A DNA stretch of 64,000 nucleotides from Thermococcus zilligii AN1 (GTDB lineage: Archaea; Methanobacteriota_B; Thermococci; Thermococcales; Thermococcaceae), in assembly GCF_000258515.1 (NCBI RefSeq), contig NZ_AJLF01000003.1, positions 1 through 64,000 of the forward strand, in the 5' to 3' direction. Positions 53,075 through 61,006 of the stretch are shown piece by piece. The notes beneath the pieces were generated by a model. That model made no database searches and was not told the origin of the DNA. It was given only the letters and a program-made list of their open reading frames with translations. Positions within the stretch are counted from its first letter, which is position 1. Each line of letters begins with the position of its first letter. Both the position numbers and the translations under genes were made by a program.

Positions 53075-53536
53075 GTGGTGGGATTGGAAATAACCAAGAG
53101 GGAAGAGGAGTACCTTGAGACCATTTACCTGCTCCACAAGAATAAGGGAGTAATCCGGGTCAAGGACATAGCAAAGGCCCTTCGCGTGAAGCCCCCGAGC
53201 GTTGTTGATGCCCTCAAAAAGCTCAGCGAAAAGGGGTTAGTTGAATACGAGAAGTACGACCGCATACTGCTGACGGACAAGGGTAAGGAGATCGCGGAAA
53301 GTACCTATCTAAAGCATGGGCTTCTGACTGAGTTTTTCATTGAAGTTCTTGGGATCCCGCCCGAGATAGCCGAACATGACGCCTGTCAGTTTGAGCACTA
53401 CGTTCACGATATAACCGTTGAGAGGATCCGGGAATTCGCCCAGTTTATTCGTGAACAGTGCCCATACGTTCTCAAGCAGTTTCTGAAAGAGAAGTTAGAA
53501 AAGAACAGCGAAAATCAGAAAGCCCCCCCGAGGTAG
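53075..53536 (+). CDS. DtxR/MntR family metal-dependent transcriptional regulator
   Basis: About 150 residues; GTG 53075/53078 or TTG 53084 could start, with AGGTGG upstream. The N-terminal winged helix reads EEYLETIYLLHKNKGVIRVK and KALRVKPPSVVDALKKLSEK; the second domain TEFFIEVLGIPPEIAEHDAC with EHYVHDIT carries metal-binding residues (Glu, His, Cys). No SH3 domain, so short. Likely Fe2+ or Mn2+ sensor. Overlaps the convergent purine permease gene. Confidence 0.9.
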   Translation: MVGLEITKREEEYLETIYLLHKNKGVIRVKDIAKALRVKPPSVVDALKKLSEKGLVEYEKYDRILLTDKGKEIAESTYLKHGLLTEFFIEVLGIPPEIAEHDACQFEHYVHDITVERIREFAQFIREQCPYVLKQFLKEKLEKNSENQKAPPR

Positions 53537-54849
53537 GCAAAGTAGAGGGCGAAGATGACAGCGAGCACCCACATGAGCGGGTGCACGTCCCTCCATTCTC
53601 CTTTGAAGGCTTTTATCACGGCGTAGCTTATGAAGCCAAGGCCTATTCCGACTGAGATAGAGTAAGTGAATGGTATCGACATGATCACGAGGAAGGCGGG
53701 GATAGCCTCGGCTGGATCGCTGAAGTCTAATTCTTTTATGGTGCTCATCATGTAGTAACCCACTATGACGAGCGCTGGAGCCGTTGCAAAGGATGGTATT
53801 GCCCCGGCGAGGGGCGCTATGAAGAGGCCTATGCCGAGGAAGAGCAGTCCCGTAACGAGCGCAGTCATTCCCGTCCTTCCACCCTCTTCTATTCCCGCGG
53901 CGCTCTCTATGTATGTTGTTACCGTGGAAGTCCCGAGGAGCGCTCCCAGGGTAGTTCCTATGGCGTCGGTGAGGAGAACCTTCTCGGCGTCCGGGACTTT
54001 TCCGTCCTTCGTCAGGTAGCCTGCCTTGGCGCTCAGCCCGGTAACGGTTCCGAGGGTGTCAAAGAAGTCCACCATGAAGAAGGCAAAGATGACTCCCAGT
54101 GCTCCGATGTTTAGGAGTCCTCTGAAGTCGAGCTTCAGGAAGGTGTAACTTATGTCCGGGGTTGAAAACAGGTGGCTGGGCCAGGGTGTGACACCAGTTA
54201 TCCACCCGAGCACCGCGGTGGTGAGGATCGAAATGAGGAGGGCGCCCTTTATGCGGTGGGCTATGAGGATAGCAGCAAGGAGAAGGCCGAAGAGGAAGAG
54301 CAGGCCGGGCTTGCTTATCAGGGCGTGGGCGTTGAGTTCCGTGAAGAGGAGAACACCTTTATCTGTTGCCGCGGTTATGAGTCCAACGTCGTTGAGGCCT
54401 ATGAAAGTCAGGAAAAGGCCTATTCCAGCTCCAACTGCGTACTTCTGGCTGAGCGGGATGGCGTGAATTACCGCGCTCCTGACTCTGGTGACGCTGAGAA
54501 GGATGAATATCAAACCCTCAACGAAGACCGCTGCCAGGGCGACGCGCCAGTCGTAGCCCATGCCGAGGACGACGCTGTAGGTGAAATAACCGTTCAGGCC
54601 CATGCCCGGTGCCAGTGCAAAGGGCTTCCTGGCGTAGAGGGCCATTATAATGGTGCTTATTCCGGCCGCAAGGGCGGTGACGGCTACGAGGGAGTTGAAG
54701 GCCTCTTTCCCCATGGCATTGCTGAGTATACTGGGGTTAACAAAGAGGATGTAGGCCATCGTCATGAAAGTGGTAACGCCGGCTAAAACCTCAGTCTTCA
54801 TGTCGGTGCCGTACCTTTCAAATTCGAAGTACTTTTCAAACCATCCCAT
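53515..54849 (-). CDS. AzgA-type NCS2 purine permease
   Basis: 444 residues from ATG 54849 (GGTGA upstream). The opening FEFERYGTDMKTEVLAGVTT FMTMAYI and LAPGMGLNGYFTYSVVLGMG, GALLGTSTVTTYIESAAGIEEG, and 12-14 helices identify the adenine/hypoxanthine/guanine importers. TATA-like CTTATAAAT near 54895 on the minus strand. Supplies purine bases for salvage. Confidence 0.93.
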   Translation of the reverse strand: MGWFEKYFEFERYGTDMKTEVLAGVTTFMTMAYILFVNPSILSNAMGKEAFNSLVAVTALAAGISTIIMALYARKPFALAPGMGLNGYFTYSVVLGMGYDWRVALAAVFVEGLIFILLSVTRVRSAVIHAIPLSQKYAVGAGIGLFLTFIGLNDVGLITAATDKGVLLFTELNAHALISKPGLLFLFGLLLAAILIAHRIKGALLISILTTAVLGWITGVTPWPSHLFSTPDISYTFLKLDFRGLLNIGALGVIFAFFMVDFFDTLGTVTGLSAKAGYLTKDGKVPDAEKVLLTDAIGTTLGALLGTSTVTTYIESAAGIEEGGRTGMTALVTGLLFLGIGLFIAPLAGAIPSFATAPALVIVGYYMMSTIKELDFSDPAEAIPAFLVIMSIPFTYSISVGIGLGFISYAVIKAFKGEWRDVHPLMWVLAVIFALYFAYLGGAF

Positions 54850-55090
54850 GTGTTTCACCCTCCGTGTTGACTGGTTGCTGATAATAGAATAGATTTATAA
54901 GCATTTTTTTGACATGAATTTGTTAAACCCGGCGCCACCCGTGTACAAAGCGAAAATTGCCCTCTGTTTGGGTGGTCTAAATTTCGTTGCTATCTATTTA
55001 CCTCTTAAAAACTTTTTGCAGGGGGCCGAAACGTTTATAAGGTCATTAACCAATAAAATTTACGAGGATATGTCTTTCTGGGGTGGGGCC

Positions 55091-55390
55091 ATGAAGAGGC
55101 TGGGCCAGGTTTCTCACTATGCCAGGCAGGGCTTTTTGATCCTTCGCAGTTCCTGGGTACCAAATCTCAACGATCGAGTTGTTGATAAGAACCTGAACTT
55201 TGTGGGTGTCGTTAAGGATGTTTTTGGTCCCGTGGAGGCTCCGTTTATAGCGGTTAAGCCGAGTGTCAGGAATCCCTCCGATTACGTTGGTGCCGTGCTC
55301 TACGTTGAGACCAAGAAGGCCAAAGGTCAGGGGAAGGAAAAGCAATCCAGGCACGTTAAGAAACGCCCCGCCCCCGCGAAGAGGGGGTGA
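55091..55390 (+). CDS. gar1: Gar1 H/ACA RNA-protein complex component
   Basis: 99 residues from ATG 55091 (GGGGTGGGG upstream; TATA-like GTTTATAAG at 55035-55043). The beta-barrel core reads RLGQVSHYARQGFLILRSS, FVGVVKDVFGPVEAPFIAVK; the Lys/Arg-rich tail is HVKKRPAPAKRG. Part of the H/ACA guide RNP with Cbf5, Nop10 and L7Ae that makes pseudouridine. Followed directly by the TFB gene. The preceding 180 bases are an AT-rich leader in which I see no separate gene. Confidence 0.9.
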   Translation: MKRLGQVSHYARQGFLILRSSWVPNLNDRVVDKNLNFVGVVKDVFGPVEAPFIAVKPSVRNPSDYVGAVLYVETKKAKGQGKEKQSRHVKKRPAPAKRG

Positions 55391-55396
55391 AGGCCT

Positions 55397-56308
55397 TTGG
55401 CTGATACACGGGTGTGTCCCAATTGTGGTTCAACGGAGTTTTTTTATGATCGAAGCAGGGGAGAGTATTATTGTGCAGGGTGTGGCCAGGTTCTTGAGTG
55501 GAACATAGTCGATGAAGAACCTGAGTGGAGGGCATTTGAGCCGGAGCAGAGGGAAAAGCGCGCCAGAACTGGCCCCCCAATGACGAATATGATCCATGAC
55601 AAGGGCCTCTCCACCGACATAGACTGGCGTGATAAGGACATACACGGGAACCCGATAACCGGTGTGTACCGAAACAAGATGAGACGCCTCAGAATGTGGC
55701 AGAGAAGGATGCGCATAAACGATGCCGCCGAGAGGAACCTTGCCTTTGCACTCAGCGAGCTCGACAGAATGGCCGTTCAGATGGGACTTCCAAAGAGAGT
55801 AAAAGAGCAGGCGGCCGTACTGTATAGAAAGGCCGTCATGAAAAAGCTCATCCGGGGCCGTTCTATTGAGGGAATGGTGTCTGCTGCACTTTACGCGGCC
55901 TGCAGGATGGAGGGCATTCCAAGAACACTGGATGAGATAGCGCGGTTTTCGAAGGTCACCAAAAAGGAGATTGGAAGAAGCTATCGCTTCATGGCCCGGG
56001 GACTTGGCTTGAACCTCCTTCCCACCAGCCCGATAGATTACGTTGACCGCTTTGGGGACGCCCTCGGTGTGAGTGCACGGACAAAGAAAAGGGCCAGGGA
56101 GATACTGCAGGAAGCTATAAGGGTGGGCATCACGAGTGGAAAGGGGCCCACAGGTCTTGCCGCGGCTGCCCTTTACCTTGCTTCCCTGCTCGAGGGTGAG
56201 AAAAAGACCCAGAGGGAAGTCGCCGAAGTTGCAAACGTTACCGAGGTAACTGTCAGAAATCGCTATAAAGAGCTCGTTGAAAAGCTCGGCATAAATGTGC
56301 CGACGTGA
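55397..56308 (+). CDS. tfb: Transcription initiation factor TFB
   Basis: 303 residues from TTG 55397, six bases after the gar1 stop, with GGTGAAGG upstream. The zinc ribbon [24 protein letters not shown] is followed by the B-reader/linker [20 protein letters not shown], then two cyclin repeats ([40 protein letters not shown]) and [19 protein letters not shown]. Recruits RNA polymerase to TBP-bound promoters. Operon with gar1. Confidence 0.96.
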   Translation: MADTRVCPNCGSTEFFYDRSRGEYYCAGCGQVLEWNIVDEEPEWRAFEPEQREKRARTGPPMTNMIHDKGLSTDIDWRDKDIHGNPITGVYRNKMRRLRMWQRRMRINDAAERNLAFALSELDRMAVQMGLPKRVKEQAAVLYRKAVMKKLIRGRSIEGMVSAALYAACRMEGIPRTLDEIARFSKVTKKEIGRSYRFMARGLGLNLLPTSPIDYVDRFGDALGVSARTKKRAREILQEAIRVGITSGKGPTGLAAAALYLASLLEGEKKTQREVAEVANVTEVTVRNRYKELVEKLGINVPT

Positions 56309-56312
56309 GAAT

Positions 56313-56807
56313 ATGAAACTTGCAGTTGTCAGCGATACTCACTACGGCGATAAGACAAAGAACCTCCCCTTTTTTCTCTTTAACGACCTCAAAAAGATTT
56401 CCCCGGATATGATTCTTCACGCGGGGGATATTACCTCTCCCGAGCTCCTTGAAAAGCTTGAAGAAATCGCTCCGACACTGGCCGTCAGGGGAAACACCGA
56501 CAGAGTGAACCTGCCGGAGGAGAGGGTTGAGAGGTTTGGTGACGTCTCACTTGGAATGGTCCACGGCCACCATTTCATCTCTCTAAACGCCCATTTCCTC
56601 ACCCTTAAAGCCCTTGAGATGGGTGCCGACGTTCTCGTTTTCGGGCATACCCATAGGTTTTATTATGACACATACTCCCTCCATGGGAGAATTGTTCATC
56701 TTCTAAACCCCGGTTCGCCACTCTTTCCCCGTTTCGACTCCTCAGGATTCGCCGTCCTTGAGATAGCCGGAGAGAACATCAGCGTCAGAAGGATAGAGTT
56801 CTGGTAA
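56313..56807 (+). CDS. MJ0936/YfcE-type metallophosphodiesterase
   Basis: 164 residues from ATG 56313. Motifs VVSDTHYGDKTKNLP, LHAGDITSPELLEKL, VRGNTDRVNLPE, GMVHGHHF and VFGHTHRFYYD are the binuclear metallophosphoesterase set. Hydrolyses phosphodiesters in vitro in related enzymes; the physiological substrate is unknown. Follows tfb with a short overlap if an upstream GTG were used. Convergent with the histone gene. Confidence 0.92.
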   Translation: MKLAVVSDTHYGDKTKNLPFFLFNDLKKISPDMILHAGDITSPELLEKLEEIAPTLAVRGNTDRVNLPEERVERFGDVSLGMVHGHHFISLNAHFLTLKALEMGADVLVFGHTHRFYYDTYSLHGRIVHLLNPGSPLFPRFDSSGFAVLEIAGENISVRRIEFW

Positions 56808-56814
56808 CCAAATA

Positions 56815-56830
56815 GTGGAAGAAAAAAGGA
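56815..56830 (-). terminator. Oligo-T terminator of the histone gene
   Basis: The minus strand reads CCTTTTTTCTTCC just after the histone stop. A run of six T followed by more pyrimidines is the standard archaeal factor-independent termination signal. Confidence 0.5.
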
Positions 56831-56837
56831 AGCACCA

Positions 56838-57041
56838 TCAGCCCTTGAGGGCGAGCTTGATGTCCTCGGCCTTAACGGTCTTCCTGCCGGCGTGGTGGGC
56901 AAGGTCGACGGCCTTCTTGGCGATCTCAATGGCTTTCTCCTCAAGGTGCTCGGCGAGGGCCTTGGCGGCGTCCTCACTAACGCGGGCGGCGCCGGCCTTC
57001 CTTATAAGCCTGTCAACCGGGGCAATTGGAAGCTCGGCCAT
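56838..57041 (-). CDS. Archaeal histone (HMf family)
   Basis: 67 residues from ATG 57041 (GGAGGTGTTG upstream). Histone fold: [61 protein letters not shown], no tails. Dimers and larger assemblies wrap DNA. TATA box TTTATATAT at 57102-57110 (minus strand) with a purine BRE before it. Divergent from the RuBisCO gene across a 370-base gap. Confidence 0.96.
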   Translation of the reverse strand: MAELPIAPVDRLIRKAGAARVSEDAAKALAEHLEEKAIEIAKKAVDLAHHAGRKTVKAEDIKLALKG

Positions 57042-57100
57042 CCACAACACCTCCTATCCATTGTTTGCAGATACCTGCGTTTTAAATTGAGAGCAAAGGC

Positions 57101-57115
57101 ATATATAAACTTTTC
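57101..57115 (-). promoter_or_regulatory. Histone gene promoter (BRE + TATA box)
   Basis: The minus strand reads CCGAAAAG then TTTATATATGCC. With initiation about 25 bases downstream this leaves a leader of about 35 bases including the GGAGGTG site. Confidence 0.7.
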
Positions 57116-57119
57116 GGAA

Positions 57120-57345
57120 AAGCGCTGTTTTTAGGGCATATTTCAGCCGGTTTTAGATTGGTGAGTTAGAACTTAGGCCAAAAAGACGTGCTGGATGATG
57201 GTGGTTGGAACCGGGTGGCCTTAACCTGTTGGGGGTGAGGCGGGGATATCTCTGCGTGTTTTGGAAACACCTTCCGTGTTGCCCGAAACGGCGTAAGCTT
57301 GCCTTAACCCTGCCCAATTTTTCTGTCCTTTATTGCCCATGTCTG
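57120..57345. other. Intergenic region with small hairpins, possible non-coding RNA
   Basis: No ORF with a plausible start lies in this part of the 370-base gap between histone and RuBisCO. It contains a perfect hairpin GTGTTT-TGG-AAACAC at 57256-57270, an adjacent CCGTGTT/GAAACGG stem at 57274-57291, and GGTTGGAACC upstream. A TGATGG word near 57187 resembles a C box but has no matching D box. It could be a structured RNA or part of the RuBisCO upstream region. Confidence 0.35.
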
Positions 57346-57349
57346 ACCA

Positions 57350-57363
57350 ATAAATTTTTTATA
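57350..57363 (+). promoter_or_regulatory. RuBisCO gene TATA box
   Basis: CAATAAATTTTTTATA about 50 bases upstream of ATG 57412; the ribosome site GGTGGAGGTGG lies at 57396-57407. The predicted leader is about 25 bases. Confidence 0.6.
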
Positions 57364-57411
57364 GCCCTCCGATAAGCTATTATTTACCCCAAAAGTGGTG
57401 GAGGTGGGAAA

Positions 57412-58746
57412 ATGCCCGAGAGGTTTGACGAGATATACGACTACTACGTGGACAAGGGCTACGAGCCGAACAAGAAGAGGGACATAATAGCCGTTTTCCG
57501 CATTACTCCGGCTGAGGGCTACACGATCGAGCAAGCAGCTGGTGGAGTTGCCGCTGAGAGCTCAACCGGGACCTGGACGACCCTCTATCCCTGGTACGAG
57601 GAGGAGCGCTGGTCTGACCTTTCGGCCAAGGCCTACGACTTCGTGGACATGAAGGATGGAAGCTGGATAGTCAGGATTGCATACCCGTTCCACGCCTTCG
57701 AGGAGGCAAACCTGCCAGGACTGCTCGCGAGCATAGCTGGCAACGTTTTTGGCATGAAGCGCGTCAAAGGGTTAAGGCTCGAGGACCTTTACCTCCCGGA
57801 GAAGGTCATAAGGGAGTTCAGAGGCCCTGCCTTCGGTATCGAGGGAGTACGGAGGATGCTTGAGATAAAGGACAGGCCCATCTACGGCGTTGTTCCAAAG
57901 CCAAAGGTCGGCTATTCGCCTGAGGAGTTCGAGAAGCTCGCCACGGAACTCCTCATGAACGGTGCAGACTACATGAAGGACGACGAGAACCTCACCAGCC
58001 CGTGGTACAACCTCTTTGACGAGAGGGCCGAGATAATGGCGGGGATCATAGAGAAGGTCGAGAACGAGACCGGAGAAAAGAAGACGTGGTTCGCCAACAT
58101 AACGGCACCGCTTCTTGAAATGGAGCGCAGGCTTGAGGTCCTCTCCGAACTCGGGCTCAAGCATGCAATGGTGGATGTCGTCATTACCGGCTGGGGTGCC
58201 CTTGAATACATAACCGAGCTTGCAGCTGACTACGGCCTGGCTGTCCATGGCCACAGGGCGATGCATGCCGCTTTCACGAGGAACCCCTACCACGGCATCT
58301 CGATGTTCGTTTTGGCCAAGCTCTACAGGCTCGTTGGCGTGGACCAGCTCCACGTAGGAACAGCTGGAGCGGGCAAGCTTGAGGGCGGCAGGTGGGACGT
58401 CATCCAGAACGCCAGGGTACTAAAGGAGGAGCACTACAGGCCGGATGAGAACGACGTCTTCCACCTGGAGCAGAAGTTCTACGGTATAAGGCCTGCCTTC
58501 CCGACGAGCTCCGGAGGGCTTCACCCGGGCAACCTCGAGCCGGTTATAGAGGCCTTAGGAAAGGACATAGTTCTACAGCTCGGCGGTGGAACCCTGGGCC
58601 ACCCCGATGGGCCTGCCGCAGGGGCCAGAGCCGTCAGACAGGCCATAGACGCCATAATGCAGGGGATACCGCTTGATGAATACGCTAAAACTCACAAAGA
58701 GCTCGCCAGGGCCCTGGAGAAGTGGGGCCACGTTACCCCCGTTTGA
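57412..58746 (+). CDS. rbcL: Ribulose-1,5-bisphosphate carboxylase, type III
   Basis: 444 residues. TTLYPWYEEERW, catalytic Lys in GVVPKPKVGYSPEEF, the carbamylated Lys in GADYMKDDENLTSPW (about residue 187), LAVHGHRAMHAAFTRNPYHG, HVGTAGAGKLEGG and SSGGLHPGNLEPV, LGGGTLGHPDGPAAGARA are all intact. In Thermococcales it works with AMP phosphorylase and ribose-1,5-bisphosphate isomerase to turn nucleoside ribose into 3-phosphoglycerate. Strong GGAGGTG site; own promoter. Confidence 0.98.
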   Translation: MPERFDEIYDYYVDKGYEPNKKRDIIAVFRITPAEGYTIEQAAGGVAAESSTGTWTTLYPWYEEERWSDLSAKAYDFVDMKDGSWIVRIAYPFHAFEEANLPGLLASIAGNVFGMKRVKGLRLEDLYLPEKVIREFRGPAFGIEGVRRMLEIKDRPIYGVVPKPKVGYSPEEFEKLATELLMNGADYMKDDENLTSPWYNLFDERAEIMAGIIEKVENETGEKKTWFANITAPLLEMERRLEVLSELGLKHAMVDVVITGWGALEYITELAADYGLAVHGHRAMHAAFTRNPYHGISMFVLAKLYRLVGVDQLHVGTAGAGKLEGGRWDVIQNARVLKEEHYRPDENDVFHLEQKFYGIRPAFPTSSGGLHPGNLEPVIEALGKDIVLQLGGGTLGHPDGPAAGARAVRQAIDAIMQGIPLDEYAKTHKELARALEKWGHVTPV

Positions 58747-58758
58747 CTTATTTCCCTT

Positions 58759-58899
58759 TTAAACGTCCTTCCAGCTTTCGTTTACATAACTGGCTATTTT
58801 TTTAGTTGATTCATTTATTGTCTTTCCGGCCTGCTCGGCCGCCTGCTTTCCGTACCTTATTACCACTGCAACCATCATGAGGGCCACAGCTACCATCAT
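58759..58899 (-). CDS. Candidate 46-residue single-pass membrane peptide
   Basis: On the minus strand ATG 58899 opens MMVAVALMMVAVVIRYGKQA, AEQAGKTINESTKKIASYVN and ESWKDV before TAA: one hydrophobic helix followed by a basic/polar amphipathic helix. There is no Shine-Dalgarno. The frame continues from the preceding gene across its TGA stop (58933), through NATKVLNIFYL, so it could be a separate leaderless gene or a decayed or read-through C-terminal extension. Confidence 0.4.
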   Translation of the reverse strand: MMVAVALMMVAVVIRYGKQAAEQAGKTINESTKKIASYVNESWKDV

Positions 58900-58932
58900 T
58901 AGGTAAAAAATGTTTAAAACTTTGGTCGCGTT

Positions 58933-60141
58933 TCAGTAGAGCATAACATCGAACCCAAGCTCGCTGAGCAGATCAGCAAGTTCTTCGCTGTCCACATAAG
59001 CCAAAAGGTGGTGGTTTCCGAGGGTTCCGTCTATGAACTCCGGGGCATCTTCGATTTTTAGTTTAACCTGGGTCCTGCACCTGTTTTCGTTCTTTTCTCC
59101 GCCAACTACCTCGACCCCGGCAACCACGGCTCTTCTTCCCCTGATCTTGAAGAGCGAGGCCCTACCCCCGGGAAGTTCCACTTCCACGCCGACGCCTTTG
59201 CCGCTTTCGAAGTGCGACCTGAGAACGTACCTTCCAATGAGGGGAGCCGTGCAGTGGGCCAATATCAAGTAGTCCTTGCCATAATCCGCAACGTTCCCCA
59301 TGAAGGCAGGCTTGCTGAAGAACTTTCTGATGATCATCATGCCGAGTAGAGAGTTCAGCTCCCCTTCACACGCCGCCGGAATTCCATCGGCGTTGAACAT
59401 GGCCAGAGCGAGACACGGCGTCCCCCCGAGCTTTTCAATGAGATCGAAGCACCCGATTGTGAACCCATCAAGCCTGTAATCCTCGAGGATGCGTTTTATG
59501 GCTAAATATACCCTGCCCGCTATTGCAAGGTCTTTTTTGGACGGTTCCTTTATCTCGGTTGCCTTTTCCACCTTTTCCTCGATGGCCCTCAGGCCCTCTT
59601 CCTCGGTAGTTTTTTCATAGTACTCGTAAAACTTCTTCAGGCTTATCCCGGTGTAGGGTATGTCGAGCTTTTCGTTGATCAACCACGGGGATATCCTGCC
59701 TATCAGGCCAATCCTCGTTCGTAGGAACTTTTCGAGAGTTTCTTTTAGGTCATCGTAAGCCAGAAAAGCCGCTTTAAGTTCTTCGAAGCTCTTTACTAAG
59801 GTTGTTGGTATCAGTCTTTCCCTGAAATACTCCCTGAGCTCTATTCCCGCAGCCAGGGAGTTGTTGTATGGGTCCCCGTATATCACGGTTGGCCTCCTGA
59901 AAACAGCGAACTCCTTAAGGACGCCTTCCGTTCCCCCGGTTAGGGGGTACAGCAGAAGGGCATCAACGTCGTTGAAGTTGACTTCGTTTTTTGCCTCTTT
60001 GAATTCTGCCCTGGTCGATACGACAAAACCTCCGGAAACGTCGAACTCCCTTGCGAGTTTTGTTATAAAACCGGAGATCTTCTCCTCAAAGGTCTTTGGG
60101 CTGGCGAGTTCGCTGATCCCGAAAACAACCCCCACTTTCAT
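58933..60141 (-). CDS. L-fucose/L-arabinose isomerase-like protein
   Basis: 402 residues. N-terminal VGVVFGISELASPKTFEEKI and DALLLYPLTGGTEGVLKEF; later FTIGCFDLIEKLGGTPCLAL, GIPAACEGELNSLLGMMIIR and LAHCTAPLIGRYVLRSHFES fit the fucose-isomerase superfamily, with the Glu in CEGE and the His in AHCTAP as likely metal or catalytic residues. Sugar substrate unknown. Downstream is a small membrane-peptide frame and then the convergent RuBisCO gene. Divergent from the PIN gene at 60194. Confidence 0.75.
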   Translation of the reverse strand: MKVGVVFGISELASPKTFEEKISGFITKLAREFDVSGGFVVSTRAEFKEAKNEVNFNDVDALLLYPLTGGTEGVLKEFAVFRRPTVIYGDPYNNSLAAGIELREYFRERLIPTTLVKSFEELKAAFLAYDDLKETLEKFLRTRIGLIGRISPWLINEKLDIPYTGISLKKFYEYYEKTTEEEGLRAIEEKVEKATEIKEPSKKDLAIAGRVYLAIKRILEDYRLDGFTIGCFDLIEKLGGTPCLALAMFNADGIPAACEGELNSLLGMMIIRKFFSKPAFMGNVADYGKDYLILAHCTAPLIGRYVLRSHFESGKGVGVEVELPGGRASLFKIRGRRAVVAGVEVVGGEKNENRCRTQVKLKIEDAPEFIDGTLGNHHLLAYVDSEELADLLSELGFDVMLY

Positions 60142-60193
60142 ACTTTCACCTAACTTTTTAAATTCCGGGGCTTATAATAACCTTGTGGTGAAC

Positions 60194-60802
60194 ATGGCGC
60201 TGATAAAGTTCGTCCTGGACACCAGCATCTTTGTAAACCCCGAGATACGCTCCTCTTTTGGAAGCGACCCAACCAGTGCCATGAAGGCTTTTCTTGAATA
60301 CGCCGAGAAGCTCTTCGGGAAGGTTGAGTTTTACATGCCTGCAGGGATATACAGGGAGGTCATGAACTTCGTGGACGCCGAGGAGGTCTCACCCGACATC
60401 GAGCTCTACATTATCAAAAAACCTCCCGATGTGCACAACATCAAAATACCGGCCTTCGTTGTCTATGAGCTAATAGACGATATTCGCCGGAGGATCGACA
60501 AGGGGCTCCGGGTTGCGGAAAAAGCCGTCAGGGAGAGCGTCCTTGAGACAGACAACGTCGATAGAATCATCCAGAAGTTAAGGAGAAACTACAGAAAGGC
60601 CCTTCGTGAGGGCATCGTTGATAGCAAAGAGGATTTTGAGCTTATCCTGCTGGCAAAAGAGCTTGACGCGGTAATAGTGTCCGCCGATGTGGGAATACTA
60701 ACGTGGGCCCAGAAGATGGGAATAAAGTGGGTAGACGCCGCCAGGTTCAGGGATGTCCTGGAGGAGCTCGTGGAGAAAATCGGGCGAGAGAAAAATTTAT
60801 AA
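60194..60802 (+). CDS. HARP-type RNA-free RNase P / UPF0278 PIN protein
   Basis: 202 residues from ATG 60194 (GGTGGTGAAC upstream; the open frame further upstream is antisense to the isomerase gene). FVLDTSIFVNPEIRSSFGSD is the first PIN motif; VRESVLETDNVDRIIQKLRR and REGIVDSKEDFELILLAKEL, then AVIVSADVGILTWAQKMGIK, complete the UPF0278 ('RNA ligase partner') pattern. The family includes Aquifex Aq_880, a protein-only RNase P that trims tRNA 5' leaders. Just 26 bases separate its stop from a tRNA-Thr gene. Confidence 0.87.
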   Translation: MALIKFVLDTSIFVNPEIRSSFGSDPTSAMKAFLEYAEKLFGKVEFYMPAGIYREVMNFVDAEEVSPDIELYIIKKPPDVHNIKIPAFVVYELIDDIRRRIDKGLRVAEKAVRESVLETDNVDRIIQKLRRNYRKALREGIVDSKEDFELILLAKELDAVIVSADVGILTWAQKMGIKWVDAARFRDVLEELVEKIGREKNL

Positions 60803-60803
60803 A
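60796..60803 (+). promoter_or_regulatory. TATA box of the tRNA-Thr gene
   Basis: TTTATAAA overlaps the stop codon of the PIN nuclease gene and lies about 26 bases before the mature tRNA 5' end. This spacing implies little or no 5' leader. Confidence 0.6.
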
Positions 60804-60828
60804 TGCCTGACCTCATGATGTAATCGAC

Positions 60829-60905
60829 GCCCCGGTGGCTCAGCCTGGTGGAGCGGCCGCTTGGTAAGCGGCAGGTCGCGGGTTCAAACCCCGCCCGGGG
60901 CTCCA
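60829..60905 (+). tRNA. tRNA-Thr (GGT anticodon)
   Basis: 77 bases including an encoded CCA. The acceptor stem GCCCCGG pairs with CCGGGGC, discriminator T. D arm GGCTCAGCCTGGTGGAGC; anticodon stem GCCGC/GCGGC with loop TTGGTAA, giving anticodon GGT (Thr, codons ACC/ACU). T arm GCGGG-TTCAAAC-CCCGC. No intron. Confidence 0.95.
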
Positions 60906-61006
60906 TAACCTTTCTCGTCGTGTTCTGATTCCCACGGTTCGGTTTTAACCTTTGAATTCTCTGCAATTGACGATAGGTTTATAACAGTCTGGCCGTAATC
61001 AGTGCC

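Noticed and set aside
57180-57235. C/D box sRNA suggested by a TGATGG word
   Set aside because: No D, D' or C' boxes at proper spacing, so a C/D RNA cannot be supported.
59861-60193. N-terminal extension of the HARP-type nuclease
   Set aside because: The extension is antisense to the isomerase-like gene; ATG 60194 has a good ribosome site and starts exactly at the PIN motif.
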